A DNA stretch of 64,000 nucleotides from Steroidobacter denitrificans (GTDB lineage: Bacteria > Pseudomonadota > Gammaproteobacteria > Steroidobacterales > Steroidobacteraceae), in contig NZ_CP011971.1 in NCBI RefSeq assembly GCF_001579945.1, positions 1,948,001-2,012,000 of the forward strand. The letters are read 5' to 3'. The notes under the pieces are model-generated. The model saw only the letters and a list, made by a program, of their open reading frames with translations, had not been told where the DNA came from and ran no database searches. Position 1 is the first letter of the stretch. Each line of letters begins with the position of its first letter. Of this stretch, positions 16,903 to 27,623 are shown piece by piece. Position numbers and translations under genes: made by a program.

Positions 16903-19287
16903 TTGAGCGCTTATACCGTAGCCTTCGCGAAACTCGGCCGCCACGACGTCGATATCGTGGGCGGCAAGAATTCCTCCCTGGGAGAAATGATCAGTCATCT
17001 GGCGAAGCTCGGCGTGAGCGTCCCCGATGGCTTCGCGACCACCGCACAGGCCTACCGCGACTTCCTGAAGCACGATGGGCTCGCCGAACGTATCTCCAAA
17101 ACGCTGGCCTCGCTGGACGTGGACGATGTCGAAAAACTGACCGAGACCGGCGCAAAAATCCGCAACTGGATCTTGTCGACGCCCTTTCCCGAAAAACTCC
17201 AAAAGGAAATCCTCGAATCCTTCGAGCGTATGAGTAACGGCCGCGACATTGCCGTGGCTGTTCGCTCCTCCGCCACCGCGGAAGATCTCCCGGACGCCTC
17301 CTTCGCCGGCCAGCAGGAAACGTTTCTGAACGTACGCGGACGCGAGGCACTGCTGAAATGCGTACACGAGGTATTCGCTTCCCTGTTCAACGATCGCGCC
17401 ATCGCCTATCGCGTTCACCAAGGCTTCGATCACGACCAGGTCGCGCTATCCGCAGGCATTCAATACATGGTGCGTTCCGACATCGGCACCAGCGGCGTCA
17501 TGTTCACGCTCGATACCGACTCAGGCTTTCGCAACGTGGTTTTCATCACGGCCTCCTACGGTCTGGGTGAAACGATCGTGCAGGGTGCGGTGAACCCCGA
17601 CGAATTCTATGTCTACAAACCCGCTCTGCGCGCCGGAAATGCAGCGATTCTGCGCCGTACCCTCGGCGCCAAGGCCATCAAGATGATCTATGGCGATGGC
17701 GATGGCGATGGCGATGGCGATGCCGAGAATGCGCGCGTCGCCACCGTGGAGGTACCGGCTGAGGACCGTTACCGTTTCTCCCTGTCGGATGAAGACGTCC
17801 TGGAGCTGTCGCGCCAGGCGCTGATCATCGAGGATCACTATGGCTGTCCGATGGACATCGAATGGGGCAAGGACGGCGAAACCGGTAAAATCTATGTTTT
17901 GCAGGCGCGCCCGGAAACCGTGCAAAGCCGTCAGGGCCGCGTCGTGCAGCGCTACTCGCTCAAGAGCCGCTCTGCGGTGCTTGCCAGCGGTCGCTCGATC
18001 GGTCAGCGCATCGGCGCCGGTCCGGCACGCATCATTCGTGACGTGAAGGAAATGACTCGCGTACAAAGCGGCGACGTGCTGGTCGCCGATATGACCGATC
18101 CGGACTGGGAGCCGGTCATGAAGCGCGCTGCTGCGATCGTCACGAACCGCGGCGGACGGACCTGTCATGCCGCAATCATCGCGCGGGAACTCGGCATTCC
18201 GGCGGTCGTCGGCTGCGGCAATGCAACCGAGATGATCCAGGAAGGTGCGCCGATCACCGTGTCCTGCGCCGAAGGCGACACCGGCTACGTCTACGACGGC
18301 GCCCTGCCCTTCGAGCAAAAAAATATCGAACTCGACGCCCTGCCGCCGATCGCCACCAAGATCATGATGAATGTCGGCAATCCCGACCGCGCGTTCGATT
18401 TCGCCGGCATCCCCAACAAGGGTGTGGGACTGGCTCGGCTCGAATTCATCATCAATCGCATGATCGGCGTGCATCCGCGCGCGCTGCTCGAATTCGACAC
18501 CCTGGCGCCGGAGTTGCAGCAGACGATCCGGCGTCAGATGAACGGCTACGCGGATCCCGTGAGCTTCTACATCGACAAGTTATGCGAAGGTATCGGCACG
18601 ATCGCCGCGGCATTCGCCCCCGAACCGGTCATCGTCCGCCTGTCGGATTTCAAGTCGAACGAGTACGCCAACCTGATCGCCGGCGAGCAGTACGAACCCC
18701 ATGAAGAAAATCCCATGCTCGGCTTCCGCGGCGCCTCGCGCTATATCGACGAGACCTTCCGGCCCTGCTTCGAACTTGAATGCCGTGCACTCAAATATGT
18801 ACGCGAGCAGATGGGACTGACGAATGTGCAGGTCATGGTGCCCTTCGTGCGCACCGTGAAGGAAGCCGAACAAGTCACGGCGTTGCTGGCTGAAAACGGA
18901 CTGAAACGCGGCGAAAACGGCCTGAAAGTCATCATGATGTGCGAACTGCCGACCAATGCCCTGCTTGCCGATCGCTACCTCGAGTTCTTCGACGGCATGT
19001 CGATCGGTTCGAACGACATGACACAGCTCACCCTCGGCCTGGACCGCGATTCGGGAGTGATCGCCCGGCTTTTCGATGAACGCGACGAAGCGGTCAAGAT
19101 GCTGCTGAAAATGGCCATCGACGCCTGCCGCAAGGCAGGGAAATACATCGGCATCTGCGGCCAGGGACCTTCGGATCACCCCGATCTGGCGCGCTGGCTG
19201 ACAGAACAGGGTATCGAGAGCATCTCCCTGAACCCCGACACCGTGGTGGAAACCTGGCTGTTCCTGGCGGGCAGGCAGGTGCAGTAA
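16903..19287 (+). CDS. ppsA: Phosphoenolpyruvate synthase
   Basis: 794 residues from TTG 16903. ATP + pyruvate + water gives PEP + AMP + Pi, the gluconeogenic entry step. The TTG start is supported by AGAGG 7 bases upstream and places the phospho-histidine ([15 protein letters not shown]) at 422, against 421 in E. coli; the longer frame from 16753 adds a low-complexity leader. The N-terminal ATP-grasp domain begins [23 protein letters not shown], and the C-terminal PEP/pyruvate barrel ends with [16 protein letters not shown]. An unusual run of Gly-Asp pairs follows KAIKMIY at about residues 263-272. It is regulated by the divergent ppsR. Confidence 0.96.
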   Translation: MSAYTVAFAKLGRHDVDIVGGKNSSLGEMISHLAKLGVSVPDGFATTAQAYRDFLKHDGLAERISKTLASLDVDDVEKLTETGAKIRNWILSTPFPEKLQKEILESFERMSNGRDIAVAVRSSATAEDLPDASFAGQQETFLNVRGREALLKCVHEVFASLFNDRAIAYRVHQGFDHDQVALSAGIQYMVRSDIGTSGVMFTLDTDSGFRNVVFITASYGLGETIVQGAVNPDEFYVYKPALRAGNAAILRRTLGAKAIKMIYGDGDGDGDGDAENARVATVEVPAEDRYRFSLSDEDVLELSRQALIIEDHYGCPMDIEWGKDGETGKIYVLQARPETVQSRQGRVVQRYSLKSRSAVLASGRSIGQRIGAGPARIIRDVKEMTRVQSGDVLVADMTDPDWEPVMKRAAAIVTNRGGRTCHAAIIARELGIPAVVGCGNATEMIQEGAPITVSCAEGDTGYVYDGALPFEQKNIELDALPPIATKIMMNVGNPDRAFDFAGIPNKGVGLARLEFIINRMIGVHPRALLEFDTLAPELQQTIRRQMNGYADPVSFYIDKLCEGIGTIAAAFAPEPVIVRLSDFKSNEYANLIAGEQYEPHEENPMLGFRGASRYIDETFRPCFELECRALKYVREQMGLTNVQVMVPFVRTVKEAEQVTALLAENGLKRGENGLKVIMMCELPTNALLADRYLEFFDGMSIGSNDMTQLTLGLDRDSGVIARLFDERDEAVKMLLKMAIDACRKAGKYIGICGQGPSDHPDLARWLTEQGIESISLNPDTVVETWLFLAGRQVQ
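17695..17718 (+). repeat. Hexanucleotide tandem repeat inside ppsA
   Basis: Four perfect GATGGC units (17695-17718), flanked by TATGGC before and GATGCC after, encode a Gly-Asp run. The period is a multiple of three, so gain or loss of units keeps the frame. It falls in the ATP-grasp domain in a loop where E. coli PpsA has a short non-repetitive segment. Confidence 0.9.
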
Positions 19288-19443
19288 TATTCTGTCCCTC
19301 GAACGAACGCCGAATCGTTGCGCAGTCCCATGAGCGGATCGCGAGCGCGCAGGCGGGCATCGAAATCGCGCTTGGAATCGCTGGTGAAATGACTGTCGCG
19401 ATCGACTCGCGGTTGCGCTCGCATGCCGGAGAATGAGGTTTCA

Positions 19444-20028
19444 TTACACCCGCAGAAAGGTCGCCCGATAGTACGCCAGTTCCCGGATCGAGTCGCGGAT
19501 ATCGTCCAGCGCGAGATGGGTCGCGTTTTTTCGGAAACCGCTGTAGATATCGGGCGCCCAGCGGCGCACCAGTTCCTTCAGGGTGCTTACATCGAGATTG
19601 CGATAATGGAAATAGCGTTCCAGTGTCGGCATCTCGCGCGCCATGAACCGCCGGTCCTGGCAGACGCTGTTGCCGCACATCGGCGAGACGCCCGCGTCGA
19701 CCCACCGGCTCAGGAAGGCCAGAGTCTGGCGCTCGGCTTCCTGCACGGTGATCGTACTGGCGCGCACGCGCGCGGCCAGCCCTGAACCGCCATGCTGATT
19801 GCGGTTCCAGTCGTCCATGCCATCCAGCACCGCATCGCTTTGGTGGATCGCCAGCACCGGCCCCTCCTGCAGCGTCTCCAGGTGCTTGTCGGTCACGATC
19901 GTGGCGATCTCGATGATATGGTCGGTGTCGGTATTCAGACCCGTCATCTCCAAATCGATCCAGATGAGGCGGGTCGGGTCTCGGTCGATCACTGTTGCGC
20001 TGCCTGTATACCGTCGTTGCAGCATCAT
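19444..20028 (-). CDS. orn: Oligoribonuclease
   Basis: 194 residues. 3'-5' exonuclease that finishes RNA turnover by degrading 2-5 base fragments, and also pGpG from c-di-GMP. DEDDh motifs are visible: WIDLEMTGL (Asp, Glu), the second Asp in SVCQDRRFM, and [14 protein letters not shown] (His, Asp). The first 16 residues ([16 protein letters not shown]) are longer than usual, so a start nearer [10 protein letters not shown] is possible. It is divergent from the M48 protease gene with 42 bases between them. The 156 bases between ppsA and orn show nothing else. Confidence 0.94.
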   Translation of the reverse strand: MMLQRRYTGSATVIDRDPTRLIWIDLEMTGLNTDTDHIIEIATIVTDKHLETLQEGPVLAIHQSDAVLDGMDDWNRNQHGGSGLAARVRASTITVQEAERQTLAFLSRWVDAGVSPMCGNSVCQDRRFMAREMPTLERYFHYRNLDVSTLKELVRRWAPDIYSGFRKNATHLALDDIRDSIRELAYYRATFLRV

Positions 20029-20070
20029 AACAGCTGCGGCTAAAGTGACCTTCCCTCAGAGTATGTCTGC

Positions 20071-21318
20071 ATGCATTGGTTCACCATCCTGTTCATATTC
20101 CTGCTGGTCGGCGCCACCTTCATCCGCAGCTGGCTGAACCAGCGCCAGATCACGGCGGTGCGCCGGCACCGCCGTCAAGTGCCGACGGTCTTTGCCGGCC
20201 AGATCGATCTACAGGCACACCAGAAGGCTGCGGATTACACGATGGCGCGCGCCCGCGTGGATCGCTGGGACACCCTGCTGGATACGGCCGTTGTCCTGCT
20301 GCTGACGGTGGGTGGCGGCATCCGGATGATCGATCAGGCCTGGTCGTCAGCCGGTCTGGCGCCGCAGTGGCACGGCACGCTGGTCGTCATCTCGACGATC
20401 ATGCTGGCCTCGCTGGTAAGCCTGCCGCTGTCCATATGGCGCACCTTCGGTATCGAGGCTCTCTTCGGCTTCAACCGGACCACGCCCGGGCTGTATGTGG
20501 CAGACCTGGCTAAAACCCTGGTGCTGAGTCTGCTGCTGGGCGGCGCGCTGGTACTGGCGGTGCTGTATCTGATGCAACAGGCCGGTGTATTGTGGTGGTT
20601 ATACGCCTGGATCGTCTGGGTGGGATTCACGGTACTCATGACCTGGGCCTGGCCGACCTTGATCGCGCCGCTGTTCAATACTTTCACGCCGCTGGCGGAC
20701 GAGGCACTGCGCGAACGTACAGAAGCCCTGCTGACCCGTTGCGGCTTCGCCTCCAAGGGCATCTTCGTAATGGACGGATCACGCCGCTCGGCGCATGGTA
20801 ATGCCTACTTCACCGGGGTCGGACGCAACAAGCGCATCGTCTTTTTCGACACCCTGGTGGAACGCTTGCAGGCACCGGAAGTGGAAGCCGTACTGGCACA
20901 TGAACTAGGGCATTTTCGCCTGCATCATGTGCGCCGGCGATTGATCCTATCCCTATTGGCCGGCCTGGGCGGACTGGGCCTGCTGGGGGTGCTGGCCCGC
21001 TGGCCGGATTTCTATGGCGCGTTTGGTGTCGCGCCCTCCGCTCATGCCGCGCTGTTGTTGTTTATGTTCGTACTGCCCGCGTTCACGTTCTTCCTGACGC
21101 CGCTGGGTGCCCGGTGGTCACGCCGGCACGAGTTCGAGGCTGACGAGTTTGCATCCCGCCATGCGGATCCGCGCCGCTTGATCGACGCCCTGGTGAAACT
21201 CTATCGCGACAACGCCACCACGCTCACCCCCGACCGGCTACACTCCGCCTTTTACGACTCTCATCCGCCTGCACTGGCACGTATCGCACGTCTGCAACAG
21301 TTGGCCGATGGAGCCTGA
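20071..21318 (+). CDS. M48 family (Ste24-type) membrane metallopeptidase
   Basis: 415 residues with about six to seven TM segments (WFTILFIFLLVGATFI, LLDTAVVLLLTVGG, TLVLSLLLGGALVLAVLYL, LWWLYAWIVWVGFTVLM and two after the active site). The zinc site HELGH is at 277-281, and the third ligand is in HEFEADEFASRHA. The Ste24/CAAX-protease-like form RRSAHGNAYFTGVG is present. In bacteria it is a membrane-quality-control or processing protease with unknown substrate. It overlaps the rsgA start by 11 bases; orn-M48-rsgA clustering is common in gammaproteobacteria. Confidence 0.92.
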   Translation: MHWFTILFIFLLVGATFIRSWLNQRQITAVRRHRRQVPTVFAGQIDLQAHQKAADYTMARARVDRWDTLLDTAVVLLLTVGGGIRMIDQAWSSAGLAPQWHGTLVVISTIMLASLVSLPLSIWRTFGIEALFGFNRTTPGLYVADLAKTLVLSLLLGGALVLAVLYLMQQAGVLWWLYAWIVWVGFTVLMTWAWPTLIAPLFNTFTPLADEALRERTEALLTRCGFASKGIFVMDGSRRSAHGNAYFTGVGRNKRIVFFDTLVERLQAPEVEAVLAHELGHFRLHHVRRRLILSLLAGLGGLGLLGVLARWPDFYGAFGVAPSAHAALLLFMFVLPAFTFFLTPLGARWSRRHEFEADEFASRHADPRRLIDALVKLYRDNATTLTPDRLHSAFYDSHPPALARIARLQQLADGA

Positions 21319-22279
21319 GCCGCCATCCATGCAGCACACTCCAGGGCGCGAAGATACCTCGGTGCCACTGACCGGGCGCATCGTGGAATCCTTCGGCCGC
21401 CGCGTGCTGGTGGAGATCGCGCCGGAGGAGCGATTGCCGGCGGAACTATTCGGCAAACGCCTGAGCTGCGTTTGCGGCGACGAAGTCACGATCCGGCCCG
21501 CGCCGGCCGGTACCGCGGATGCCGCGCGCGTCATTGCCGTCGCTCCGCGGCGCAGCCGCTTCGCGCGCACCGACAGCCGAGGCCGTACGGAAGTCCTGGC
21601 GGCAAATCTTTCGTTGCTGGCTGTGGTGGTTGCTCCTGAACCTGCATCCGATCCCTATATCACGGACCGCTACCTGGCCGGCGCAGCACTGGCGGGGATC
21701 CGTAGTATTCTGATCGTCAACAAATTCGATCTCGACACGGCGACGGCACCGGCATTCCAGACCTGCATCGCCGAATACCGCGACGCCGGCTATCCGGTCA
21801 TGCTGCTGTCGGCCGCACGGGCACAAGGTATCGAGCCGCTGCAAGCGGCCCTCAGGGGAGAAACCGCCATGCTGGTGGGCCAGTCCGGTGTCGGCAAGAC
21901 GACACTCACCAACCTGCTGGCGCCGCAATCCATGCGCTCGATCCGTACGCTTTCGCCATCTACGGGAGAAGGTCGCCATACCAGTGTCTCGACAGCCTTG
22001 TTTCGCCTTCCCGGCGGAGGTGAGCTGATCGATTCACCCGGCGTGCGCGATTACGCTCCACCCATGATCGAGGATGCAATGGTTCAAGTGGGTTGGCCGG
22101 AATTCCTGACGCTGGCGCCCCAATGCCGATTCAACGACTGTCTGCATCTGCGTGAGCCTGGCTGCGCCGTCGTTGCCGCACTGGCCACCGGACAGCTTTC
22201 CGCACGACGCTATGACGGCTACAAGCGCCTATTGAACATCATGCGGGGACTGGCGCCCGGATATGAGCGGCGGCGGTGA
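21308..22279 (+). CDS. rsgA: Ribosome small-subunit-dependent GTPase A
   Basis: 323 residues. 30S maturation GTPase. The circularly permuted order is visible: an N-terminal OB fold (LTGRIVESFGRRVLVEI), then G4 NKFD at 138-141, G1 GQSGVGKT at 191-198, and G3 DSPGVRDY. The C-terminal zinc domain has CRFNDCLHLREPGC (Cys, Cys, His, Cys). The upstream ATG overlaps the M48 gene; ATG at residue 8 (MQHTPG) is an alternative start. Confidence 0.95.
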   Translation: MEPEPPSMQHTPGREDTSVPLTGRIVESFGRRVLVEIAPEERLPAELFGKRLSCVCGDEVTIRPAPAGTADAARVIAVAPRRSRFARTDSRGRTEVLAANLSLLAVVVAPEPASDPYITDRYLAGAALAGIRSILIVNKFDLDTATAPAFQTCIAEYRDAGYPVMLLSAARAQGIEPLQAALRGETAMLVGQSGVGKTTLTNLLAPQSMRSIRTLSPSTGEGRHTSVSTALFRLPGGGELIDSPGVRDYAPPMIEDAMVQVGWPEFLTLAPQCRFNDCLHLREPGCAVVAALATGQLSARRYDGYKRLLNIMRGLAPGYERRR

Positions 22280-22329
22280 GCGGCAGAACTGCGGCTCGTC
22301 TGAAACAGCAACCAGCATCCAACTGACCG

Positions 22330-22368
22330 ACACCGGCAAACCGACAGGGATGTCGCGAATGCCGGTGT
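22330..22368. terminator. Nested hairpin between rsgA and recR (convergent)
   Basis: Outer arms ACACCGGCA (22330-22338) and TGCCGGTGT (22360-22368) enclose inner arms CGACA (22342-22346) and TGTCG (22351-22355). It lies in the 100-base gap between the rsgA and recR stop codons, a natural place for a bidirectional terminator. No T-run follows it. Confidence 0.4.
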
Positions 22369-22379
22369 TGCAGGAGCCT

Positions 22380-22982
22380 TCACCGGCCCAGCGTGTGCCG
22401 GCCTGCAAGCGCATGCGCCAACGTGCCACCATCGACATACTCGAGCTCACCGCCCACCGGCACACCATGTGCGATGCGACTGGGCTTGACCTGGTGGCGC
22501 AAGGCCAATTCGGCGATGACATGAGCGGTTGCATCGCCTTCGACCGTGGCATTCGTCGCCAGGATGACTTCCTGGATATCGCCTTGGGCGAACAGCGCCT
22601 CGAGCTGCGCAAAACCCAGCTCATCCGGTCCGATACCATCCAGCGGCGACAGATGCCCCATCAACACGAAATAGGTGCCGCGATAACTCCCCGACTGCTC
22701 GATCGCGGCCACGTCGGCTGGCGATTCCACGACGCATAAGGTCGACGCATCACGCGAATTCGATGCACAGATCGGACACATCTGCGCCTGCGCGAACATG
22801 CGGCAGCGCCGGCATCGGCCGATGCCGCCAACCGCTTGACGCAGCGAATCGGCCAGCAGCACGGCACCGTCACGGTCTTTTTCCAGCAGATGAAACGCCA
22901 TGCGCTGCGCGGATTTCGGCCCTACACCGGGCAGGCAGCGCAGCGCTTCGATCAGGCGCAGCAGCGCAGGCGGATAGATCAT
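22380..22982 (-). CDS. recR: Recombination protein RecR
   Basis: 200 residues, standard length. Part of RecFOR, loading RecA at gaps. The N-terminal helix-hairpin-helix ([20 protein letters not shown]) is followed by a four-cysteine zinc finger (Cys57, 60, 69, 72), the Toprim domain ([17 protein letters not shown], then [21 protein letters not shown] style segment) and the Walker-B-like end. It is the last gene of the dnaX-ebfC-recR operon with a 25-base gap from ebfC. Confidence 0.96.
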   Translation of the reverse strand: MIYPPALLRLIEALRCLPGVGPKSAQRMAFHLLEKDRDGAVLLADSLRQAVGGIGRCRRCRMFAQAQMCPICASNSRDASTLCVVESPADVAAIEQSGSYRGTYFVLMGHLSPLDGIGPDELGFAQLEALFAQGDIQEVILATNATVEGDATAHVIAELALRHQVKPSRIAHGVPVGGELEYVDGGTLAHALAGRHTLGR

Positions 22983-23007
22983 GATCCGACTGGAGACAAA
23001 GTGCGAC

Positions 23008-23334
23008 TTAGAACGGCAGTTTCATGCCTGGCGGCAGATTCATGCCGCCCATTACGCTGGACATTCTTTCCTGCGTCGTACGGTCGATCTTCTGCACCGC
23101 ATCGTTGATCGCGGCGGCGATCAGATCTTCCAGCATCTCCTTATCATCGGCGCCGAGGATCGAGGCGTCCAGTGCGACGCGGCGCACTTCGTGCTTGCCC
23201 GTCATCGTGACCTTGGCCATGCCGCCGCCGGCCTCGCCGGTCACCTCGATCGCCGCGATTTCCGCCTGCGCCCGCTGCATGTTCGATTGCAGCTGCTGCG
23301 CCTGTTTCATGAGATTGCCAATATTGCCTTTCAT
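23008..23334 (-). CDS. ebfC: Nucleoid-associated protein EbfC/YbaB
   Basis: 108 residues from ATG 23334 ([16 protein letters not shown]), with GGAG 6-9 bases upstream; the frame is open to 23382 but that extension overlaps dnaX. Small DNA-binding dimer of the YbaB family with the typical [31 protein letters not shown] pattern and a C-terminal [18 protein letters not shown]. Between dnaX and recR, as in most gammaproteobacteria. Confidence 0.95.
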   Translation of the reverse strand: MKGNIGNLMKQAQQLQSNMQRAQAEIAAIEVTGEAGGGMAKVTMTGKHEVRRVALDASILGADDKEMLEDLIAAAINDAVQKIDRTTQERMSSVMGGMNLPPGMKLPF

Positions 23335-23378
23335 AGCGACTCCGACATCGATCAAGTCAGAAAACCAAGGAAAACGAT

Positions 23379-25058
23379 TCAATCCGCCGGGCCGATCGAC
23401 TCCGGATTGACGCTTGCACCGAACATGTCCTGCATCGCCTGCACGTTCGGATCGTTCTGGATGGAAGCTCGTGCAGCCTGCAGGCGGTCATCGGCTGCGA
23501 TCCGCTGACGATTCGCCGGCGTATTCTTCGCTTCGGTGGATACCGTGAACTCCAGGCGCACTTTCTCGCCTAGATGGTCACACATCGCCTGGGTCAATTT
23601 TTCCTCCAGCGCGGCGGTCCGAAACAATTCTCCGTTCGCATCGAGCAGCAGCTTGACCGTATTGCCATCCCGCCCGGTCAAGATGCAATGCGCAGCCAAC
23701 TGCGTGACCGGACCACGCAGATTCATGGCCGCGATCATGCGCGTCCAGTCACCCATCCCGCCTGGATCACCATGCCCCTGCGCCGTTCCCCGGTCCGCAT
23801 CCCGGCCTGGATCCGCGGTGAGATGTGTATTCGCGCTCGCCGGCTGCCCGGAAGCAGCAGCCATGGCAGTGCCGCCTGCCGCAGGCGCCGCGCCGCGGGC
23901 GCGGACGGCAGGCGTCGCCGCCGAAACCCTGGAAGATGCCGCCCCGGCGGTCTGCTCCCCGGTAGCTCGTTCCCCGGCTACGCCGAAGGCCAGCATGCGC
24001 AGCAAGGTCATCTCGAAGCCCGCTCTCGTATCCGGTGCGAGCTCCAGGTCGCGGCGTCCCAGGATCGCGAACTGGTAAAACAATTGCGCATCTTCCGGCG
24101 ACAGCGCTGCAGCAAGCCGCCGGTAGATCTCCTGGTCCTCCGCTTCATCGAGCTGCAGATCCGGTACGGCCTGCAGCAGCGCCAGCTTCTGCAGCAGCGC
24201 CGCCAGCTCTGCCAGCACTTCTCCATAGTCCGGTGCCTGTTCGTCGAGTTCGGATACACAGTCCAGCACCCGGCGTGCATCCCGCGCCACCAGTGCATCG
24301 ACCAGCGTAAACACCTGGGCGCGGTCCAGGGTACCGAGGATCTTACGGGTATCCGCAGCCGTCAACGTGCCGCCGCAGAACGCGATAACCTGATCGAGCA
24401 GGCTCAACGCGTCGCGCATACTGCCTTGTGCCGCACGCGCCACCAAGCGTAGCGCCTCGGGCTCGAATTCGATGTTCTCGGCCTGAACTATTTCGGTGAG
24501 CCGATTGAACACCATCCCCGGCGTGAAACGCTTGAGACTGAACTGCAGGCAGCGCGACAGCACCGTCACGGGCAGCTTCTGCGGATCGGTCGTCGCCAGC
24601 AAGAACTTCACATGCGGTGGAGGTTCTTCCAGCGTCTTCAACAAGGCATTGAAGGAATGCGTCGAAAGCATGTGGACTTCATCGATCAGGTAGACCTTGT
24701 AGCGTCCACGCGCAGGCGCGTACTGCACATTATCCAGCAACTCTCGCGTGTCATCGACCTTGGTCCGCGAGGCCGCATCCACTTCGATCAAGTCTACGAA
24801 GCGTCCTTCATCGATTTCCCGGCAGGCGCTGCACTGGCCGCAGGGCGTGGGCGTCACACCGGTTTCGCAGTTCAGCGATTTCGCCAGAATACGTGCAATC
24901 GTGGTCTTACCGACGCCTCGGGTGCCGGTGAACAGGAAGGCATGGTGCACACGGCCGGTTTGCAGCGCATTGACCAGCGCACGCATCACGTGCTCCTGCC
25001 CGGCCAGTTCCTCGAAATTGCGCGGCCGCCATTTACGGGCCAGTGCGAGATAGGACAT
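23379..25058 (-). CDS. dnaX: DNA polymerase III subunit gamma/tau
   Basis: 559 residues from ATG 25058 ([21 protein letters not shown]); the frame opens at 25121 but the family start is clear. AAA+ clamp loader subunit. Walker A GTRGVGKT at 45-52, zinc cysteines 64, 73, 76 and 79, [22 protein letters not shown] and the SRC motif LSRCLQFSL are present. A P/A/G-rich linker from about 365 leads to the tau C-terminal domain. I see no A-AAA-AAG-type slippery heptamer, so only the tau form is supported. Confidence 0.96.
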   Translation of the reverse strand: MSYLALARKWRPRNFEELAGQEHVMRALVNALQTGRVHHAFLFTGTRGVGKTTIARILAKSLNCETGVTPTPCGQCSACREIDEGRFVDLIEVDAASRTKVDDTRELLDNVQYAPARGRYKVYLIDEVHMLSTHSFNALLKTLEEPPPHVKFLLATTDPQKLPVTVLSRCLQFSLKRFTPGMVFNRLTEIVQAENIEFEPEALRLVARAAQGSMRDALSLLDQVIAFCGGTLTAADTRKILGTLDRAQVFTLVDALVARDARRVLDCVSELDEQAPDYGEVLAELAALLQKLALLQAVPDLQLDEAEDQEIYRRLAAALSPEDAQLFYQFAILGRRDLELAPDTRAGFEMTLLRMLAFGVAGERATGEQTAGAASSRVSAATPAVRARGAAPAAGGTAMAAASGQPASANTHLTADPGRDADRGTAQGHGDPGGMGDWTRMIAAMNLRGPVTQLAAHCILTGRDGNTVKLLLDANGELFRTAALEEKLTQAMCDHLGEKVRLEFTVSTEAKNTPANRQRIAADDRLQAARASIQNDPNVQAMQDMFGASVNPESIGPAD

Positions 25059-25265
25059 GTGGAACGCTGTCAGTCCTGGACTTGGTGAACGATCGCCGGC
25101 CACTTTACACGACTTGGCCACTTCCTCGAGGAACCCGGTAACGAACCCGTCCGCACCCGGCAGTGTCTTTGCAAGCCATCGCGGATGAACCGTCTCCTAC
25201 GCCGCAGATCCGCTGCATGACCCAGGGCAACGCATCTCCCGATCGATTCAGCTACGGATTCGGGA

Positions 25266-25377
<112 letters not shown>

Positions 25378-25606
25378 ATTGAACCGTACCGCTGCAACCT
25401 TTGCGCCGTCCCGTGCCGGGTTGCGGCGCCCAGGACCGGCCGATATTCCGGATCCGGTCGTACGTGGCAGCTTGAGTACGAACGGGCTGCGTTCGAAACA
25501 AAGTTGATAATGATAGCAGAGGGATGACCGTTACGCGTAAGACCTCGCCGGTAGGTCACCCGGGAATCCTGGCAACCGGCATCGCGCAAACCTCCTCGAC
25601 ATACAT

Positions 25607-26161
25607 CTACCCCCGGCCGCGATAGGCTGGCACACCCTGCTCCGGAATCCACAGATCAGCCGGCGGGCGGCCGGTCTGCCAGAAGACATCGATGGGAATA
25701 CCTCCACGGGGGTACCAATAACCGCCGATGCGCAGCCAGCGTGGCCTCAAAAATCCTGCAAGGCGAACGGCGACTGCAATCGTACAGTCCTCATGGAAGG
25801 TGCCGTGATTGCGAAAGGAACCCAGGTACAGCTTCAGGGATTTGCTTTCGACCAGCCAGCTGCGTGGCACATAGTCGATCACCAGATGCGCAAAATCAGG
25901 CTGACCGGTGACCGGGCACAAAGACGTGAACTCCGGCGCCGTGAAGCGCGCCAGATAAAGCTTCGTCGGATGTGGATTGGGCACCCGTTCCAGTTCTGCT
26001 TCATCGGGGGAGGCGGGCCAGGGCACGCTGCGCCCCAGTTGTGCCGGGATGGTTGTGCGAGTTCGGTCCGGGTCCGCCGGACGAGGCTTGCGGCCTTTTG
26101 CAGCCACGGCGACACGGCGTGGCGGGGAGGTTCCTGAACTGCGTGGCGTGCGCACGGCCAT
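25607..26161 (-). CDS. queF: NADPH-dependent 7-cyano-7-deazaguanine reductase QueF (type I)
   Basis: 184 residues. Reduces preQ0 to preQ1 in queuosine synthesis. The nucleophile is Cys82 in [13 protein letters not shown], with Asp89 nearby, and the QueF motif [16 protein letters not shown] is followed by FHED with the substrate-binding Glu. This is the unimodular T-fold form. The first 35 residues are basic and P/R/T-rich, longer than usual for type I, so the real start may be later. It starts on the base next to the stop of the PhoH gene. Confidence 0.93.
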   Translation of the reverse strand: MAVRTPRSSGTSPPRRVAVAAKGRKPRPADPDRTRTTIPAQLGRSVPWPASPDEAELERVPNPHPTKLYLARFTAPEFTSLCPVTGQPDFAHLVIDYVPRSWLVESKSLKLYLGSFRNHGTFHEDCTIAVAVRLAGFLRPRWLRIGGYWYPRGGIPIDVFWQTGRPPADLWIPEQGVPAYRGRG

Positions 26162-27619
26162 CTACAAAATCTCCGCAGCGTAATCCGCCAGGCGGGAACG
26201 CTCACCGCGCATCAGCGTGATATGCCCCGAATGCGGCCAGTCGCGAAAGCGGTTGACCACATAGGTCAGGCCCGAAGTGGTCTCCGTCAGGTAGGGCGTG
26301 TCGATCTGCGCAATATTGCCCAGGCAGATCAGCTTCGTGCCCGGACCGGCGCGAGTCACCAGCGCCTTCATCTGCTTGGGCGTAAGATTCTGTGCCTCAT
26401 CCAGGATCAGGAATCGGTTCAGGAAGGTACGCCCGCGCATGAAGTTCAGGGAGCGAATCTTGATCCGGTTGCGCAACAGATCGTTGGTCGCCGCACGCCC
26501 CCAGCTGCCGCCTTCCTGGCTCTGGGTGAGCACCTCCAGATTATCCATCAACGCCCCCATCCAGGGTTCCATTTTCTCCTCTTCCGTGCCGGGCAGGAAA
26601 CCGATGTCCTCACCCAGTGGAATCGTCACGCGAGTCATGATGATTTCGCTGTAGCGGTTGTTCTCCAGCGTCTGCACCAGCCCCGCCGCCAAGGTCAGCA
26701 GGGTCTTGCCGGTGCCTGCCGGACCCAGAATCGTGACAAAATCGATCTGCGGATCCATCAGCAGGTTCAACGCGAAATTCTGTTCGCGGTTGCGGGCGTT
26801 GATACCCCAGATGCCGTGGCGTTCGCTGCGATAATCACGCACCAGCTCGAGAACGCACTCATTGCCGTCGATACGCTTCACTTGAGCTTCCAGACCGTCC
26901 GGCTCGTTCTGGAACACGAACTGGTTCACGTGCCAGTCACGCGTCATCGGGCCATGTACACGGTAATAGGTACGCGCCTGCTCCTGCCAGGACTGCATAT
27001 TCTTGCCATGTTTTTCCCAGAAATCATCCGCCAGCGCCTGCGTGCCGCTGTACAGCAGGTCCGCATCCTCGATCGTCTTGTCGCTGAAGTAGTCTTCCGC
27101 ATGCACGCCGATGATCGTGGCCTTGATACGCAGATTGATGTCCTTGGAAACGAGCGTGACACGCGCGTCGGCAAACTCGCGCTGCAGTGCGAGCGTCTGC
27201 CCCAGGATGGCGTTGTCGGCGCCATGCCCCGGCAGCGTGTCGGGCAGGCCGCTGTCCAGTACCTTCGTTTGAAAAAACAACCGTCCGCCTGCCTGCCGTT
27301 GGCCGCCGTTTCCATATCGTCCCGAAGGCAGCGTCAGGCCGCGATCGATCTGCCCCTTGGTGGCATTCGCTATCAGCTCGTCCAGAAACCGGCTGACCTG
27401 GCGCACGTTGCGCGCAGCCTCCGACAGACCCTTTTTGCCCGAATCCAGTTCTTCGAGCACGATCATGGGAATGTATATATCGTGCTCATCGAAGCGAAAA
27501 ATTGCTGTCGGATCGTGCATCAACACATTGGTGTCGAGTACGAAGATCCGGCGACGGGAGCGCCCACGCGGCACGGAACGTTGAGACTTGGTTTCGAGGG
27601 AATGGCCGGCTTTGGGCAT
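26162..27619 (-). CDS. PIN domain-PhoH family ATPase
   Basis: 485 residues. An N-terminal PIN nuclease-like domain (RIFVLDTNVLMHDPTAIFRF...IVLEELDSGKKG, acidic residues kept) is fused to a PhoH P-loop ATPase with Walker A GPAGTGKTLLTLAAG and RFLILDEAQNLTPKQMKAL as Walker B. PIN-PhoH fusions are linked to RNA unwinding and cleavage. It sits with queF (downstream, no gap), and with bcp and gcvR-like genes upstream on the same strand, so the four may be one operon. Confidence 0.93.
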   Translation of the reverse strand: MPKAGHSLETKSQRSVPRGRSRRRIFVLDTNVLMHDPTAIFRFDEHDIYIPMIVLEELDSGKKGLSEAARNVRQVSRFLDELIANATKGQIDRGLTLPSGRYGNGGQRQAGGRLFFQTKVLDSGLPDTLPGHGADNAILGQTLALQREFADARVTLVSKDINLRIKATIIGVHAEDYFSDKTIEDADLLYSGTQALADDFWEKHGKNMQSWQEQARTYYRVHGPMTRDWHVNQFVFQNEPDGLEAQVKRIDGNECVLELVRDYRSERHGIWGINARNREQNFALNLLMDPQIDFVTILGPAGTGKTLLTLAAGLVQTLENNRYSEIIMTRVTIPLGEDIGFLPGTEEEKMEPWMGALMDNLEVLTQSQEGGSWGRAATNDLLRNRIKIRSLNFMRGRTFLNRFLILDEAQNLTPKQMKALVTRAGPGTKLICLGNIAQIDTPYLTETTSGLTYVVNRFRDWPHSGHITLMRGERSRLADYAAEIL

Positions 27620-27623
27620 GTGC

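Noticed and set aside
23379-25058. Programmed frameshift for a gamma form of DnaX
   Set aside because: No A-AAA-AAG-like slippery heptamer or downstream stop in the right frame was seen.
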